Assembly: GCA_947463785.1 (NCBI GenBank)
Contig: CANHRG010000001.1
Location: 361,475-425,474, forward strand
DNA from: Sphingobacteriaceae bacterium
GTDB taxonomy: Bacteria; Bacteroidota; Bacteroidia; Sphingobacteriales; Sphingobacteriaceae
Length of the DNA stretch: 64,000 bases
Direction: 5' to 3'
Part shown: piece by piece, positions 19,927 to 30,856 of the stretch
How the letters are laid out: every line of letters starts with the position of its first letter
How positions within the stretch are numbered: position 1 is the stretch's first letter
The notes under the pieces: model-generated
The model's database searches: none
Seen by the model: only the letters and a program-made list of their open reading frames with translations
Told to the model about the DNA's origin: nothing
Position numbers and translations under genes: made by a program

Positions 19927-22254
19927 ATGAGTAAAACTAACCGAAAACAAGACGCATTGGATTACCACGCATTAGGTCGTCCTGGTAAGATTGAAGTTGT
20001 TTCTACAAAGCCAACCAATTCACAGCGTGACCTCACTTTGGCCTATTCGCCTGGTGTTGCGGAGCCCTGTCTGAAAATTGCAGAAAATAAAGAAGATGTA
20101 TACAAATATACCGCCAAAGGAAACTTGGTTGCGGTAATTAGTAATGGAACGGCAGTTTTAGGTTTAGGCGATATTGGTCCGGAAGCCGGTAAGCCAGTTA
20201 TGGAAGGAAAAGGAATTTTATTCAAGATTTTTGCCGATATCGATGTGTTCGATTTGGAGTTGGACACCAAAAATGTTGACGATTTCGTAAAAATTGTGAA
20301 AGCACTCGAGCCTACATTCGGCGGGGTGAATTTAGAAGATATTAAAGCTCCAGAATGTTTCGAAATAGAGCGTCGCTTGAAAGAGGAATTGCAAATCCCA
20401 ATCATGCACGACGACCAACACGGGACTGCAATTATTTCATCTGCAGCTTTGCTCAATGCCTGCGAAATACAGAAGAAAAAGATTGATAAAGTGAAGATTG
20501 TGGTAAACGGAGCTGGTGCCGCTGCTATTTCTTGTTCTCGTTTATACATGAGTGTTGGGGCGAAGAAAGAAAATATTGTGATGATCGACAGAACCGGCGT
20601 AATTAATCAGAGCAGAGAAAATCTGGATCCGACTAAAGCCGAGTTTGCCACAAGTCGCAAAATAAATACACTTGAAGAAGCCATTAAAGATGCAGATGTG
20701 TTTATTGGTTTGTCTTCAGCAGATGTACTATCACCAGCTATGCTGAAGACGATGGCCAAGAACCCCATCGTGTTTGCCATGGCCAACCCCGATCCAGAAA
20801 TTGATTACAACCTGGCTATCAAAACGCGTAAAGATGTATTGATGGCAACGGGCCGTTCAGACTTCCCGAACCAGGTGAATAACGTATTGGGGTTCCCTTA
20901 CATTTTCAGAGGGGCTTTAGACGTGCGTGCAACAACCATTAACGAAGCCATGAAAATTGCTGCAGTTAAGGCTATTGCCGAATTAGCTAAAAAGCCGGTT
21001 CCTGAAGCAGTTAACCTGGCTTACAATACCAAAAACCTAAAATTTGGTAAAGATTACATCATTCCGAAGCCATTGGATTTTCGATTAATTACTGCGGTTT
21101 CTCCTGCGGTTGCCAAAGCGGCTATGGACTCCGGTGTTGCACGTTATCCAATTACCGACTGGGATGCCTACAAGGAAGAATTGAAATTGCGTTTAGGTAT
21201 GGATGACGCATTGATGCGTGCCATTACCAACAAAGCAAAACTGGATCCGAAGAAAGTGGTATTTGCCGAAGCAGATAACTATAAAATTCTGAAAGCTGCT
21301 CAAATTGTAAAAGATGACGGTATTGCAACGCCAATACTATTGGGTAACCGCGAACGTATTCAGGAAATTATAGCTGAGAATGAATTGGATCTTGGAGAAG
21401 TAACCATCTTAGATCCGTTAGAAGAAAAAGAAAAAACGAATCAATACGCAGAATACCTTTTCCAAAAACGTCAACGTAGAGGTGTTACCTTGTACGAGGC
21501 CAAAAAACTCATGCGTGACCGTAATTATTTCGGAGCTTGCATGGTGCAGTTTGGCGAAGCCGATGCCTTGATATCTGGTTTAACCAAAAATTACGTACAA
21601 ACCATTCGTCCTGCATTGCAACTTATCGGTACAGAACCCGGAGTAAACAAAGTGGCCGGTATGTACATGATGTTAACCAGCAAGGGCCCTGTTTTCTTTG
21701 GAGACACTACTGTAAATGTGAATCCAAGCGTGGAAGAGTTAGTAGATATTACCGTATTAATAGACCGATCTGTTAAGAAATTCAATATTCAGCCACGTAT
21801 CGCCATGCTTTCTTACTCAAATTTTGGTTCAAACGAAGGGCCAATACCAGAGAAGACCCGTCAGGCGGTTCAAATTTTGCACGAAAAATATCCAGATATC
21901 GTTGTAGATGGAGAGATGCAAGCTAATTTTGCCATGAATCCGGCATTATTGAAAGACAATTTCTCATTTAGCACTTTAAATGGTCAGCCTGCCAATACAC
22001 TTGTTTTCCCTACGTTAGAATCGGGTAATATCGCCTACAAGCTCATACAGGAATTAGGTGATGCAGAAGCTATTGGTCCGATTTTATTGGGATTAAATAA
22101 GCCGGTGCACATTTTGCAGTTGGGTAGCTCGGTAAGAGAGATTGTGAACATGATTACCATTGCGGTTGTAGATGCTCAGTCTAAGGCAGAAGGTAGTGTT
22201 GTAAAAAAACTGAGAAATAGTATCTTTAGTAGAGTTCGTAAATCTGCTAAATAA
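19927..22254 (+). CDS. maeB: NADP-dependent malic enzyme with C-terminal phosphotransacetylase-like domain
   Basis: LTLAYSPGVAEPCLKI; VVNGAGAAAISC; PTA-like C-terminal half, 775 aa. Confidence 0.94.
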   Translation: MSKTNRKQDALDYHALGRPGKIEVVSTKPTNSQRDLTLAYSPGVAEPCLKIAENKEDVYKYTAKGNLVAVISNGTAVLGLGDIGPEAGKPVMEGKGILFKIFADIDVFDLELDTKNVDDFVKIVKALEPTFGGVNLEDIKAPECFEIERRLKEELQIPIMHDDQHGTAIISSAALLNACEIQKKKIDKVKIVVNGAGAAAISCSRLYMSVGAKKENIVMIDRTGVINQSRENLDPTKAEFATSRKINTLEEAIKDADVFIGLSSADVLSPAMLKTMAKNPIVFAMANPDPEIDYNLAIKTRKDVLMATGRSDFPNQVNNVLGFPYIFRGALDVRATTINEAMKIAAVKAIAELAKKPVPEAVNLAYNTKNLKFGKDYIIPKPLDFRLITAVSPAVAKAAMDSGVARYPITDWDAYKEELKLRLGMDDALMRAITNKAKLDPKKVVFAEADNYKILKAAQIVKDDGIATPILLGNRERIQEIIAENELDLGEVTILDPLEEKEKTNQYAEYLFQKRQRRGVTLYEAKKLMRDRNYFGACMVQFGEADALISGLTKNYVQTIRPALQLIGTEPGVNKVAGMYMMLTSKGPVFFGDTTVNVNPSVEELVDITVLIDRSVKKFNIQPRIAMLSYSNFGSNEGPIPEKTRQAVQILHEKYPDIVVDGEMQANFAMNPALLKDNFSFSTLNGQPANTLVFPTLESGNIAYKLIQELGDAEAIGPILLGLNKPVHILQLGSSVREIVNMITIAVVDAQSKAEGSVVKKLRNSIFSRVRKSAK

Positions 22255-22256
22255 TT

Positions 22257-22841
22257 ATGTACGCATACATTGATGGTAAACTAGCTTTCAAGTGCCCAAC
22301 TTATGTAGTTCTTGAAGCCGGCGGTATAGGTTACCAAATACACATTTCTTTACATACCTACGCTCAGTTGCCTAATCAAGAGCGATGCAAACTGTATACC
22401 TGGCTTCACGTAAAAGAAGATGCACATACGTTGTACGGTTTTGCCGAGGAAGGTGAGCGCCGCTTGTTCTTACATCTGATCTCAGTTTCCGGTATCGGGC
22501 CAAATACCGGGCGAATGATTTTGTCGTCCATTACTCCCCAGGAGATTCAGACAGCCATCATTAAAGGTGACGTTCCATTAATTCAACGCATAAAGGGCAT
22601 TGGCCCTAAATCTGCTCAACGCTTGATTTTAGAATTGCAAGATAAACTGAAGAAAGAAGGTCCAGATTCATTAATTACTGTTCCTGAGATGCACACAGTA
22701 CGTGATGAAGCTCTGGCAGCGTTAACTATGCTCGGCTTTGCGAAAAATGCTGCAGAAAAGGCCCTTGATAACGCAATAAATGCCGAAAATGGCAGTTTAA
22801 GTGTAGAGGCTTTAATTAAAATTGCTTTAAAAAGCTTATAA
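22257..22841 (+). CDS. ruvA: Holliday junction branch migration protein RuvA
   Basis: MYAYIDGKLAFKCPTYVVLEAGGIGYQIHIS; FLHLISVSGIGPNTG; IKGIGPKSAQRLILELQDKL. Confidence 0.96.
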   Translation: MYAYIDGKLAFKCPTYVVLEAGGIGYQIHISLHTYAQLPNQERCKLYTWLHVKEDAHTLYGFAEEGERRLFLHLISVSGIGPNTGRMILSSITPQEIQTAIIKGDVPLIQRIKGIGPKSAQRLILELQDKLKKEGPDSLITVPEMHTVRDEALAALTMLGFAKNAAEKALDNAINAENGSLSVEALIKIALKSL

Positions 22842-22866
22842 TTACTTAATCTATCCCTTAGTAATC

Positions 22867-25800
22867 TTGTTGAAAAAGTTATCTGGCGCTTTCTTTTTTT
22901 ACCTCATTTTTTTCTTTGCATTGGGCATTCAGTCGGTGTTTGCGCAACAAAATGCAGAAAAAAAGGATAGTTTAAAGCTCATTTACCCGCTTGTAGATTC
23001 TAAAGTCTTAAGTTTGAGGAAACTAAGTGGCGTTTCCTTACCCAATCCGGCCAATTTGAAACGTACGGTGGAGTTTGATCCGCTCAATCGGAAATACATC
23101 ATTCAAGATAAAATAGGTAACCAGCTCTATCGTAGTCCGCAATACCTGTCAATATCTGAATACCAGCGTTTAGAGAGCCAACAAATTAAAAAATCCTACT
23201 GGCGTGAATTATCCAATGCTCCGCTAGAGGAAGCCCGTCAGCCCGGCTTTATCCCTGCAGTAAAGATCAACAGTAAATCGTTTGATCGTTTGTTTGGAGG
23301 CTCAACCATCGAAATTCGTCCGCAAGGATCTGCCGAATTAACCTTTGCCGGACGTATCAATCGCAACGAAAATCCATTGTTCAACGAGCGTCAACGGGTG
23401 CAGGGTAATTTCGACTTCAATCAGCGTATTCAAATGAACTTGGTCGGGCAGGTGGGGTCTAAATTGAAAATCAGTACCAATTACAATACCGAAGCACAAT
23501 TCGACTTTGAAAACCAGGTTAAATTAGATTATACCGGTAAAGACGATGAGATTATTAAAAAAATTGAAGCCGGTAACGTATCGCTACCGCTCAGCTCTTC
23601 GCTAATTACCGGCAGTCAGGCTTTGTTCGGTCTAAAAACTCAATTGCAGTTTGGGAAACTGAACGTAACCAGTGTTTTTTCGCAGCAAAAATCGCAATCT
23701 AAAGAAATCACCATTACTAACGGTTCACAGCAAAACGAATTCAGAATTTCTGCCGATAGTTACGAAACCAATAAGCACTTTTTCTTAGCGCAGTATTTCC
23801 GCAACAACTATAACCTTGCACTATCCAGCATCCCAATCCTCAAAACGAATGTCAATATCACGAAGATTGAGGTTTGGATAACCAATCGCTCTAATAATAC
23901 GACCGACTCCAGAGATGTGCTAGGTTTTCTGGATATGGGAGAGAACACGCCATACAATCCCATGTTTCAAGGAGGGATGAGTGCTTTTCCAGCTGCATTC
24001 AACGGTCCAGGATTCCCACAGAAGTCGAATAATCTCTTGGATATACTTCCTGCCGGTGCCCGATTAACCAATTCTAACGACATCAATCAGTTTTTTTCGG
24101 CCAACGGAGCATCAGATAATTTTGTAAAACTCACTTATGCCCGCAAACTCACCGAAAAAGAATTTACGCTGCACCCGCAATTGGGTTACATTTCCTTGAA
24201 TAGTGCGTTAAATGCCGATGAAGTTCTGGCTGTTGCCTATCGGTATACGGTTAACGGAGTGGAGTATCAGGTAGGGGAATTTTCAACAGACCGCCCGGTA
24301 AATAATCAAACTCCCGAAATGTTGTTTGTGAAATTGTTAAAAAACGAAACTCTTAAAACCAATCTGCCAATTTGGGATTTGATGATGAAAAACATCTACT
24401 CGATTGGTGCTTATCAAGTGGGTAGAAATGATTTCAGATTGAATGTATTTCGGGTAGATGAAGCTACGGGTGTTGAGAAACCCCAAATGACCGAAGGGCA
24501 GAATACCAACGGTAAACTCTGGTTGCAGATAACTAAGATCGATCAATTAAATCAGCAGAATGACCGTAAACCAGATGGCTTTTTCGACTTTTTGGAGGGT
24601 CTAACCATTGATCCCTTGAACGGTAGAATCACCTTCACGGTTATTGAACCTTTTGGTAAAGATTTAGAAGCACAATTTAATACCCAATCCGAGCAGGCGC
24701 TGATTAAAAAGTACGTTTTTAATCCTTTATACAGAACCACCAAACCCGAAGCACAGCAATTGTATCCGGAATTGAATCGGTATTTCATCAAAGGAACCTA
24801 CCAGTCACAAGTCAGTTCAGAGTTTCAGCTTAACGCCATCAATATTCCTGAAGGCTCTGTACAGGTAATCGCCGGCACCCAGCCTTTGCAAGAAGGTGCA
24901 GATTTTACCATCGACTACAATATTGGTCGGGTACGCATCCTCAATCAGGCGCTGCTGAACTCTGGTCAACCCATTCGGATCAAACTGGAGAACAACGAAT
25001 TGTTTGGTATCCAACAACGTTCCTTATTAGGAACGCGTTTCGATTATCGGGCAAATCCAAATTTGAATTTAGGAGCAACACTCTTAAACCTTACCGAACG
25101 TCCGCTTACGCAGAAGGTAAATATTGGCGAAGAACCAATTTCGAACACCATTTGGGGCTTAGATCTGAATTACAATTCAGATTCTCGTTGGTTAACCCGA
25201 ATGGTAGATAAATTGCCTTTAATTAATACCAAAGAAAAATCCAGTATTACGTTTAGTGGCGAGTTTGCCAATTTTGTCCCTGGCCATCCTCGGGCCCTCA
25301 ATTTTGCCGGCAGTAAAAACGGCTCCAGTTACCTTGATGATTTTGAAGCCAGCCGCTCGGTAATCGATTTAAAGAGTGCCATTACCTGGCAAATTTCGGG
25401 TACCCCAAGACTTTTTGCCAGCGATTATACTAGCCCTGGGCTGGATTATGGCTATAACAGAGCCCGTTTAGCCTGGTACAATATTGATCCGATTTTTTAC
25501 AATCGTTTTGCCGGAGCCACACCTTCTGATGTAAAATTGAGTACGGATGAATTGTCGAACCATTACTCCAGAGAAATATTGGAGCGAGAGGTTTTCCCTT
25601 TCAAAGATTCACCAACTGGCCAGCCTTTGTTTTTGAATACGCTCAATATGGCTTATTACCCATCCATACGCGGGCCCTACAATTTCACAACTACCGATAT
25701 TGATAACGAAGGCAATTTGTTGAAACCGAAGGAGAGATGGGGAGGGATGTTCCGAAAAATTGAGAGTAACGACTTTGAATCTCTAAATATTGAATTCATT

Positions 25801-28800
25801 GAATTATGGGTCATGGATCCATTCATTTATAAGCCCAATTCTCAGGATAAGGGATTCTTGTACTTTGATTTTGGAAACCTTTCAGAAGATATACTGAAAG
25901 ATGGTAAGAAATCATTAGAGAATGGCTTGCCTACGGATGGTAATCCAGACAAAGTGGATACCAATACCCCATGGGGAAAGGTCCCTAAATTGCAGCCCGT
26001 AATTCAGGCTTTTGATAATAACCCAGATGCCAGAAAACTACAAGATGTGGGCTTAGACGGATTAAATGATACCGAAGAGCAACAGAAATACAATTCCTTT
26101 TTAAGCAATATAGCACCCAAAGTAAGTCCGCAAGTGCTTACCACGCTCACCAAAGACCCTTCATCAGATAATTTTCAGTATTTCCGGGGCAATCAGTACA
26201 GCATTAATGACGGTATCTTGAAGCGTTATCAGTGGTATAACGGTACCGAGGGCAACTCGAAAACGCCGGCACAATCTTTGGCAGAAACGGGATTAGAAAA
26301 TACCGCTTCAACCGCTCTGCCCGACGGTGAAGACGTGAACCGTGATAACAATACTTCGCAATCGGATGATTATTACGAATACAAAGTTCCAATCAGTGTC
26401 ACCGACCTGAGTTTGGGTGGGAAATACGTGACTGATGAAGTTAAATCGACGGTGAAATTGGCAAATGGCAATCAAGAAACGGTACGCTGGATTCAATTGC
26501 GTATTCCGCTGTCGGACCCAGATAGAACAGCCTTTGGAAACATTCAAGATCTACGCTCGGTACGTTTTATCCGTGCTTTTATGACCGGTTTCGCCGAACC
26601 AGTTGTACTTCGTTTAGCCAAATTCCAATTGGTGCGTGGCGAATGGCGCAGGTTTAACCCAGGCAATGAAGCGGGTAAAGTTATAGCAGAACCTCAGGGT
26701 AATCAGATGCCTGATCAATCTATACTCGAAGTGAATACGGTAAACATTGAGGAGAACGGTAAACGTAGTCCTATCCCGTATGTTACGCCACCAGGAATTG
26801 CCAGGGAGTTAGATTTCAGCGGATTTAATGCCAATACCCGTCAGAATGAACAGTCACTTTCTGTTAAAGTGAAGAACCTGAAAGATGGATACGGACGTGC
26901 TGCATTTAAAACTACCTTCAACGATTTCCGCTCTTACCGCCGTTTGGAAATGTTTATTCATGCCGAGAATAACGGCACACTCAATCCGTTAAACGATAAA
27001 GATATCGCTGCATTTATTCGTATTGGAAGCGACAATCAGGAGAATTATTACGAATACGAAATTCCTCTGAAAATTACTTCACCCAATACTTCCGATCCGG
27101 CCTTGATCTGGCCTGATCAAAATAAGCTGGATGTAAGCATTAGCCAATTGCAACAGGTAAAAGTAATGCGGGGTTTAAATTGGCAACCGAACCTTCCGTA
27201 TACGTATACCGTTCCGGGCACTCAAAATAAAATTACGGTTGTGGGTAACCCCGACCTAAGTAAAGTTAGGGTATTGATGCTGGGAGTTAGAAACCCGCTT
27301 AAAAACCAAAATGCACTTGATGATGGTTTAGACAAATCTGCAGAAGTGTGGTTTAACGAGTTGCGGTTAACTGATTTTGATCAACGTGGTGGCTGGGCTG
27401 CTACAGCAAGAATGAATGCAAAACTGGCTGATTTTGCCGATGTAAATGTATCGGGAAGCAGGAGCACAAACGGCTTTGGTTCGCTTGACCGCCGGGTAAG
27501 TGAGCGGAACAGGGCTGAAAATACCCTGTTCGATATTTCTTCCAGTATTGAAGCAGGCAAGTTGTTGCCTGAGCGCTCAGGGGTTAAAATCCCGATGTTT
27601 GTGAGCGTTTCTCAGCAAATTAGTACACCCATGTTTGACCCGCGTTCGCCGGATGTGGAGTTGAAAACCGCTTTAGACGTTTCTTCAAAAGAAGAACAAA
27701 AAAATATTTTAAATGTAGTACAAGACTACACCACCCGGAAAAGTATCAATTTCACCAATGTTCGTAAAGAAAGAACAGATCCGGAGAGCAAGAGTCATTT
27801 GTGGGATCTGGAAAACTGGAGTGCCACGTATGCGTATACCGAATACAATCATCGCGATTTTATCAATCAAAGTGCGATCCAGAAAACGTACAAAGCAGCT
27901 TTAGCTTATAATTTTTCTAAACCGGCTAAAAACTACACCCCATTTGCAAAAATCATTAAGAAAAATACGCTGGCGGTACTGAAAGACTTTAATTTCAGTT
28001 TGCTGCCTTCGGTATTGAATTTCCGTATTGATGTAGATCGCCTATATTCTGAAAACACCCTTCGCAATAACGACCCCTTGAATGCCATCCCGGTAGGAAC
28101 TACTTTCAATAAAAATTTCCAAATGACCCGTATATACGGAATCAGCTGGAACCTGAGCAAATCTTTGCAATTGGATTTCAATGCAACCAATTACTCTATA
28201 GTTGACGAGCCCGATGGCCGAATTAATGGCTTAAAACGCGATACTTTGTGGCAAAATCTGATGCGTTTGGGTAGAACAACAGATTACGGTCATACCCTAA
28301 ATTTGACTTACAATGTGCCACTTAATAAACTACCCGGACTCGACTGGATTAATTTAAGCACCCGCTACGGAACAACCTTTAACTGGAAAACAGAGCCCTT
28401 AGCTACCTTGAACGATCCTACCATTAATTTGGGTAATAGTATCCAAAATACCCGGGTGGTTCAGCTTAATCCAACGCTAAACCTGAGTGCATTGTACAAT
28501 AAATTTGGGTTTATTCGGAGATCAACCACTACTTCGGGTGGTTCAGGTTGGAAATCTGTTTTGATTAATGTTTTAACCAGTGTAAAGAACTTAAGCGGTG
28601 CCTATACCCGAACGGAAGGTATCTTTTTGCCTGGTTATTTGCCTAAAACCAATGCTTTTGGTCAGGATTTTTCTGCTGATGCACCGGGCTGGGATTTCCT
28701 TTTCGGTAGTCAACGGGATATTCGTCCAAGAGCGCTAGCCAATAATTGGATTAGTAATGATCCTTTGCTCAATCAACAATACGTAACCGGTTTTAAGGAA

Positions 28801-29892
28801 GATTTGAATTTGAGAGGATCGGTAGAGCTTATTAAAGATATGCGTATCGAGCTTACCGCTCTGCGGAGTAGAAATTTCAACTACGCTACCTTATTCAAAT
28901 TTGATGCTGGAACTTTTGATAATTTGAACCCCATTACCACAGGAGACTACAGTGTATCGTTCTTCAGTTTCCGTACCGCATTCAAAAATAATCAGACTGA
29001 CTTGTTCAACCAGTTCCTGGCAAACAGACAAGTTGTTTCGCAGCGATTGGGTAATCAAAATCCGAACTCTGATCCTGCTGTACAGAACGCTGGATTTGCG
29101 GATGGTTATGGTAAAAATTCGCAGGATGTGGTGGTTGCAGCTTTCTTAGCCACTTACGGCGGTAAAGATCCCGGAAAGATAAGTCTTGGTGATTTTCCAT
29201 CTATTCCGGTACCGAACTGGCGACTCAATTACAACGGACTTAGCAAGATTCCATTCCTAAGTGAGATTTTCAGCTCTATAGACATTAACCATGGCTATCG
29301 CTCAACCTACAATGTAAACGGTTTCGGCTCTTTGGTACGCTACGAAGAGGCAAATGGTTCGGTTTTCTCACGCGATGTTCAGAATAATTTCTTGCCACGT
29401 TATCAGTTTAGTCAGGTTACCATATTCGAACAGTTTGTACCGCTATTAGGAATTGATATGCGCTTGAAAAACAACATGACTACCAATTTTGAATACCGCA
29501 AATCGAGAACCCTGAGCTTGAGTTTAGCGAACAGCCAATTGGCTTTGCAAACGGATGAGGCCATTGTATTTGGACTGGGATACCGCACTACCAATTTCCG
29601 TTTCCCATTTGGCTTGTTTAGAGCGGTTAAAATGAATAACGACTTAAACTTCAAACTGGATTTTGCAATTAACGATCGTAAAACGCTCATTAACCGTGCT
29701 GATGTGGCAGACCCCGAAGTATCATCAGGAGCTAAAAACATCACTTACCGACCTTCTGTAGATTATGTATTGAATCAGCGCTTAAATATTCGAATATTCT
29801 ACGACGGCAACATCACCAAACCGTACACATCACAAAGCTTTAATACAGCCTTCAGTAATTTTGGAGCTACCTTGCGCTTTACCATTCAATAA
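22867..29892 (+). CDS. sprA: Cell surface / T9SS outer-membrane protein SprA
   Basis: 2341 aa; 'IEIRPQGSAELTFAGRINRNENPLFNERQRVQGNFDFNQRIQMNLVGQVGSKLKISTNYNTEAQFDFENQVKLDYTGKDDEIIKKIEAGNVSLPL' is SprA-characteristic; ruvA and gcvH neighbours as in known sprA loci. Confidence 0.95.
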   Translation: MLKKLSGAFFFYLIFFFALGIQSVFAQQNAEKKDSLKLIYPLVDSKVLSLRKLSGVSLPNPANLKRTVEFDPLNRKYIIQDKIGNQLYRSPQYLSISEYQRLESQQIKKSYWRELSNAPLEEARQPGFIPAVKINSKSFDRLFGGSTIEIRPQGSAELTFAGRINRNENPLFNERQRVQGNFDFNQRIQMNLVGQVGSKLKISTNYNTEAQFDFENQVKLDYTGKDDEIIKKIEAGNVSLPLSSSLITGSQALFGLKTQLQFGKLNVTSVFSQQKSQSKEITITNGSQQNEFRISADSYETNKHFFLAQYFRNNYNLALSSIPILKTNVNITKIEVWITNRSNNTTDSRDVLGFLDMGENTPYNPMFQGGMSAFPAAFNGPGFPQKSNNLLDILPAGARLTNSNDINQFFSANGASDNFVKLTYARKLTEKEFTLHPQLGYISLNSALNADEVLAVAYRYTVNGVEYQVGEFSTDRPVNNQTPEMLFVKLLKNETLKTNLPIWDLMMKNIYSIGAYQVGRNDFRLNVFRVDEATGVEKPQMTEGQNTNGKLWLQITKIDQLNQQNDRKPDGFFDFLEGLTIDPLNGRITFTVIEPFGKDLEAQFNTQSEQALIKKYVFNPLYRTTKPEAQQLYPELNRYFIKGTYQSQVSSEFQLNAINIPEGSVQVIAGTQPLQEGADFTIDYNIGRVRILNQALLNSGQPIRIKLENNELFGIQQRSLLGTRFDYRANPNLNLGATLLNLTERPLTQKVNIGEEPISNTIWGLDLNYNSDSRWLTRMVDKLPLINTKEKSSITFSGEFANFVPGHPRALNFAGSKNGSSYLDDFEASRSVIDLKSAITWQISGTPRLFASDYTSPGLDYGYNRARLAWYNIDPIFYNRFAGATPSDVKLSTDELSNHYSREILEREVFPFKDSPTGQPLFLNTLNMAYYPSIRGPYNFTTTDIDNEGNLLKPKERWGGMFRKIESNDFESLNIEFIELWVMDPFIYKPNSQDKGFLYFDFGNLSEDILKDGKKSLENGLPTDGNPDKVDTNTPWGKVPKLQPVIQAFDNNPDARKLQDVGLDGLNDTEEQQKYNSFLSNIAPKVSPQVLTTLTKDPSSDNFQYFRGNQYSINDGILKRYQWYNGTEGNSKTPAQSLAETGLENTASTALPDGEDVNRDNNTSQSDDYYEYKVPISVTDLSLGGKYVTDEVKSTVKLANGNQETVRWIQLRIPLSDPDRTAFGNIQDLRSVRFIRAFMTGFAEPVVLRLAKFQLVRGEWRRFNPGNEAGKVIAEPQGNQMPDQSILEVNTVNIEENGKRSPIPYVTPPGIARELDFSGFNANTRQNEQSLSVKVKNLKDGYGRAAFKTTFNDFRSYRRLEMFIHAENNGTLNPLNDKDIAAFIRIGSDNQENYYEYEIPLKITSPNTSDPALIWPDQNKLDVSISQLQQVKVMRGLNWQPNLPYTYTVPGTQNKITVVGNPDLSKVRVLMLGVRNPLKNQNALDDGLDKSAEVWFNELRLTDFDQRGGWAATARMNAKLADFADVNVSGSRSTNGFGSLDRRVSERNRAENTLFDISSSIEAGKLLPERSGVKIPMFVSVSQQISTPMFDPRSPDVELKTALDVSSKEEQKNILNVVQDYTTRKSINFTNVRKERTDPESKSHLWDLENWSATYAYTEYNHRDFINQSAIQKTYKAALAYNFSKPAKNYTPFAKIIKKNTLAVLKDFNFSLLPSVLNFRIDVDRLYSENTLRNNDPLNAIPVGTTFNKNFQMTRIYGISWNLSKSLQLDFNATNYSIVDEPDGRINGLKRDTLWQNLMRLGRTTDYGHTLNLTYNVPLNKLPGLDWINLSTRYGTTFNWKTEPLATLNDPTINLGNSIQNTRVVQLNPTLNLSALYNKFGFIRRSTTTSGGSGWKSVLINVLTSVKNLSGAYTRTEGIFLPGYLPKTNAFGQDFSADAPGWDFLFGSQRDIRPRALANNWISNDPLLNQQYVTGFKEDLNLRGSVELIKDMRIELTALRSRNFNYATLFKFDAGTFDNLNPITTGDYSVSFFSFRTAFKNNQTDLFNQFLANRQVVSQRLGNQNPNSDPAVQNAGFADGYGKNSQDVVVAAFLATYGGKDPGKISLGDFPSIPVPNWRLNYNGLSKIPFLSEIFSSIDINHGYRSTYNVNGFGSLVRYEEANGSVFSRDVQNNFLPRYQFSQVTIFEQFVPLLGIDMRLKNNMTTNFEYRKSRTLSLSLANSQLALQTDEAIVFGLGYRTTNFRFPFGLFRAVKMNNDLNFKLDFAINDRKTLINRADVADPEVSSGAKNITYRPSVDYVLNQRLNIRIFYDGNITKPYTSQSFNTAFSNFGATLRFTIQ

Positions 29893-29907
29893 AGCCGAGT
29901 TTTCGCC

Positions 29908-29938
29908 TTGTGAATTAGGCTTGATTAAGCTATTTTTG
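29908..29938 (+). promoter_or_regulatory. Bacteroidota-type promoter for gcvH
   Basis: TTG (29908-29910), 20-nt spacer, TATTTTTG (29931-29938), 17 nt before ATG. Confidence 0.6.
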
Positions 29939-29955
29939 AACAAACAAAAAAAGAT

Positions 29956-30336
29956 ATGAACTTCCCATCTGAACTTAAGTATACCAGCGATCACGAGTGG
30001 ATTCGCGTAGAAGGCAATCAGGCGTATGTAGGCATTACTGATTTTGCACAAAGAGAGTTAGGCGATATTGTATATATCGACATCAATTCGGTTGGCAAAT
30101 CGGTAACTAAAGAAGAGGTTTTCGGTACCGTTGAGGCTGTGAAAACCGTGTCTGACCTGTTTATGCCGGTTAGCGGTACTGTTGTGGAGTTCAATAAAAA
30201 ATTAGATACCAATCCAGAACTGGTAAACCAAGATCCTTACGGTGATGGTTGGATGGTTAAAATCGAATTGGCAGATGCTGCTCAGGTAGCGCAATTGATG
30301 TCTGCTGATGAATACGCATCACAAGTAGGCGCTTAA
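29956..30336 (+). CDS. gcvH: Glycine cleavage system H protein
   Basis: [55 protein letters not shown] lipoyl site. Confidence 0.97.
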   Translation: MNFPSELKYTSDHEWIRVEGNQAYVGITDFAQRELGDIVYIDINSVGKSVTKEEVFGTVEAVKTVSDLFMPVSGTVVEFNKKLDTNPELVNQDPYGDGWMVKIELADAAQVAQLMSADEYASQVGA

Positions 30337-30731
30337 TGCTTAAAACTATACGATATCAATTACCGGCCATACTGTGGTCGGTAATTATATTGGTCCTGTG
30401 TAACTTGCCCGCCAACGACCTTCCAGACAGCCGACTGTTTTTTGAAGGTTTTGATAAACTTGCCCATACCGGGTTTTTCTTTGTACTTTCTGTTTTGCTT
30501 TTTTTCGGCAAGATTCGCCAGCAGGGCAGTTATGAATACCGCATACTCACTATCGTAAAGATCTTGGCCATCAGCGTAGCCTTAGGCGCTTTCATTGAAT
30601 ATTTGCAGTTCTACTGGTTTACCTACCGTGCCGCAGAATGGTGGGATTTTACCTGTGATTTGATTGGCGTAGGTATGGGTATTTTCAGTTATATTTTACT
30701 TCATCGAATTGGCGTTTATGAGAAAAAGTAG
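30336..30731 (+). CDS. VanZ family protein
   Basis: 131 aa membrane protein; LPAILWSVIILVLCNLPANDLP...FDKLAHTGFFFVLSVLL. Confidence 0.85.
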   Translation: MLKTIRYQLPAILWSVIILVLCNLPANDLPDSRLFFEGFDKLAHTGFFFVLSVLLFFGKIRQQGSYEYRILTIVKILAISVALGAFIEYLQFYWFTYRAAEWWDFTCDLIGVGMGIFSYILLHRIGVYEKK

Positions 30732-30843
30732 TTTTTACATTTTCGTGTTATTCGCTCTTTTTGCGCTGGCTGGCTGCAACATCTTTAAAAAAGGCTGTAA
30801 ATGCCCTAAAGTTCGCTACCAAACCGTGCAAAAGGGTGTCTGA
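30718..30843 (+). CDS. Small predicted lipoprotein (41 aa, absent from ORF track)
   Basis: Manual translation: MRKSSFYIFVLFALFALAGCNIFKKGCKCPKVRYQTVQKGV*; lipobox LAGC; overlaps VanZ stop by 14 bp. Confidence 0.65.
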   Translation: MRKSSFYIFVLFALFALAGCNIFKKGCKCPKVRYQTVQKGV

Positions 30844-30856
30844 ACGCACATCCTTA

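Noticed and set aside
20043-20549. 168-aa antisense ORF inside maeB
   Set aside because: Low-complexity S/P/K-rich translation antisense to a strongly conserved gene; a typical shadow ORF.
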